Source: Deinococcus marmoris
GTDB lineage: Bacteria; Deinococcota; Deinococci; Deinococcales; Deinococcaceae
Assembly: GCF_001949125.1 (NCBI RefSeq)
Contig: NZ_MSTI01000053.1
Location: 1-14,533 of the forward strand
Direction: 5' to 3'
DNA: 14,533 nucleotides
Shown here: in pieces, positions 14,204-14,533 of the stretch
How positions within the stretch are numbered: position 1 is the first letter of the stretch
Layout: every line of letters begins with the position of its first letter
The notes under the pieces: generated by a model
The model's database searches: none
What the model was told of the DNA's origin: nothing
Seen by the model: the letters and a program-made list of their open reading frames with translations, nothing else
Translations under genes and position numbers: made by a program

Positions 14204-14216
14204 CATCTTGCAGTTT
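14198..14216. repeat. IS terminal inverted repeat, right copy
   Basis: AACTGACATCTTGCAGTTT is the perfect reverse complement of 343-361. It interrupts the secreted-protein gene at 13871 and provides its stop codon. Confidence 0.85.
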
Positions 14217-14533
14217 AGAGAATGAGAGCAGGGGATGCGTGCTGGAAGGCATCAAGCGCGTCTAGCTCCAATTGAAGCGCACGACGATGCACGTCGGGGA
14301 CGAACGAGAACCTCACGGTTCTCGCCAGGTCGCCCCAGTCCGGCCATATGCCCGGCAGGCGAAGAGGGAGGTCAAGGTCCTGGAGATGACAGAGCAGGAA
14401 GGCCAAGCCGGAGAGGCACCACCAGCGCAGGACACCCTGCTTGCTGTGCTGGGCAAAGCGTTCAAGTCCGAAGCGGCCCTTAACCGTTTTGAAAAAGGCG
14501 GAGGGTGCGCCAGCGGCGTTTCCCTACTCGTGC
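14215..14533 (-). pseudogene. IS4-like transposase, C-terminal part, apparently frameshifted
   Basis: The frame ending at 14215 (TAA) reads back through LLCHLQDLDLPLRLPGIWPD, LRWWCLSGLAF and FFKTVKGRFGLERFAQHSKQ. This is the C-terminal end of an IS4-type DDE transposase as I know the family. Near 14493-14505 the homology changes frame. Upstream sense comes from VGKRRWRTL in the neighbouring frame, which itself hits a stop, and the FFKT frame meets a TAG close to the window edge. One extra base explains both. The change lies about 30 bases from the sequence end, so an assembly error is possible. Confidence 0.65.

Larger units (their letters stand above)
14198..14533 (-). mobile_element. IS4-like insertion sequence, transposase-3' end, partial
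   Basis: This is the stop-side end of an insertion sequence that leaves the window on the right. The boundary is AACTGACATCTTGCAGTTT at 14198-14216, the exact inverse of 343-361. The transposase is on the minus strand, as in the left fragment. The two fragments hold opposite ends of the same kind of element and lie in direct orientation. They may be two copies flanking the cargo, or one copy spanning the join of a circular molecule. Confidence 0.75.

Noticed and set aside
1..14533. CRISPR arrays, tRNA or rRNA genes, riboswitches and plasmid replication genes
   Set aside because: No regularly spaced repeats, cloverleaf, rRNA-like stretch, conserved riboswitch core, Rep protein or iteron cluster was seen, so a plasmid origin cannot be claimed.

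Overview
This window looks like a bacterial genome of moderately high GC, most plausibly a Deinococcus or close relative. That reading rests on the style of the winged-helix regulator and on the insertion-sequence fragments, as recalled from that genus; no rRNA or marker gene confirms it. The dominant content is one long leftward (minus-strand) gene block from about 12720 down to 1284. It is bracketed by mobile-element debris.

Layout. Positions 1-361 hold the 5' part of an IS4-like element whose transposase runs off the left edge, ending in a 19-bp terminal repeat (343-361). Directly next to it is a rightward winged-helix regulator gene (374-1042). A 241-bp intergenic gap follows. The minus-strand operon, in order of transcription, is: a strong sigma70-type promoter with an embedded palindromic operator (12687-12720); a secreted sugar-binding protein (12598-11330); an intergenic hairpin (11285-11324); two ABC permeases (11253-9420); a 920-residue cytoplasmic GH2 glycosidase (9401-6639); a GntR/FadR-type regulator (6593-5856); D-galactonate dehydratase DgoD (5859-4663); a metallo-beta-lactamase-fold hydrolase (4642-3692); a short-chain dehydrogenase (3692-2883); 2-dehydro-3-deoxygalactonokinase DgoK (2866-1913); and a KDPGal aldolase DgoA (1916-1284). 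Most junctions are short or overlap by 1 to 8 bases, which indicates one transcription unit with translational coupling.

Read together, the genes describe import and complete oxidative breakdown of a galactoside. The ABC transporter (with no ATPase gene here) imports an oligosaccharide and the GH2 enzyme releases galactose. The SDR could oxidise galactose to galactonolactone and the MBL-fold protein could open the lactone. DgoD, DgoK and DgoA then give pyruvate and glyceraldehyde 3-phosphate. The last three steps are well supported by sequence. The dehydrogenase and lactonase roles are inferred from position, because those families are broad.

The right end (12721-14533) is an accessory scrap region: about 350 bp with no recognisable gene, a 316-bp miniature IS with 18-bp inverted repeats and a frameshifted transposase relic, a tyrosine-recombinase C-terminal fragment, a secreted-protein gene cut short by an IS, and the 3' end of an IS4-like element. 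That last element carries the same 19-bp terminal repeat (14198-14216) and the same orientation as the left fragment. The cargo is therefore flanked by directly oriented IS sequence, or one IS copy lies across the window ends.
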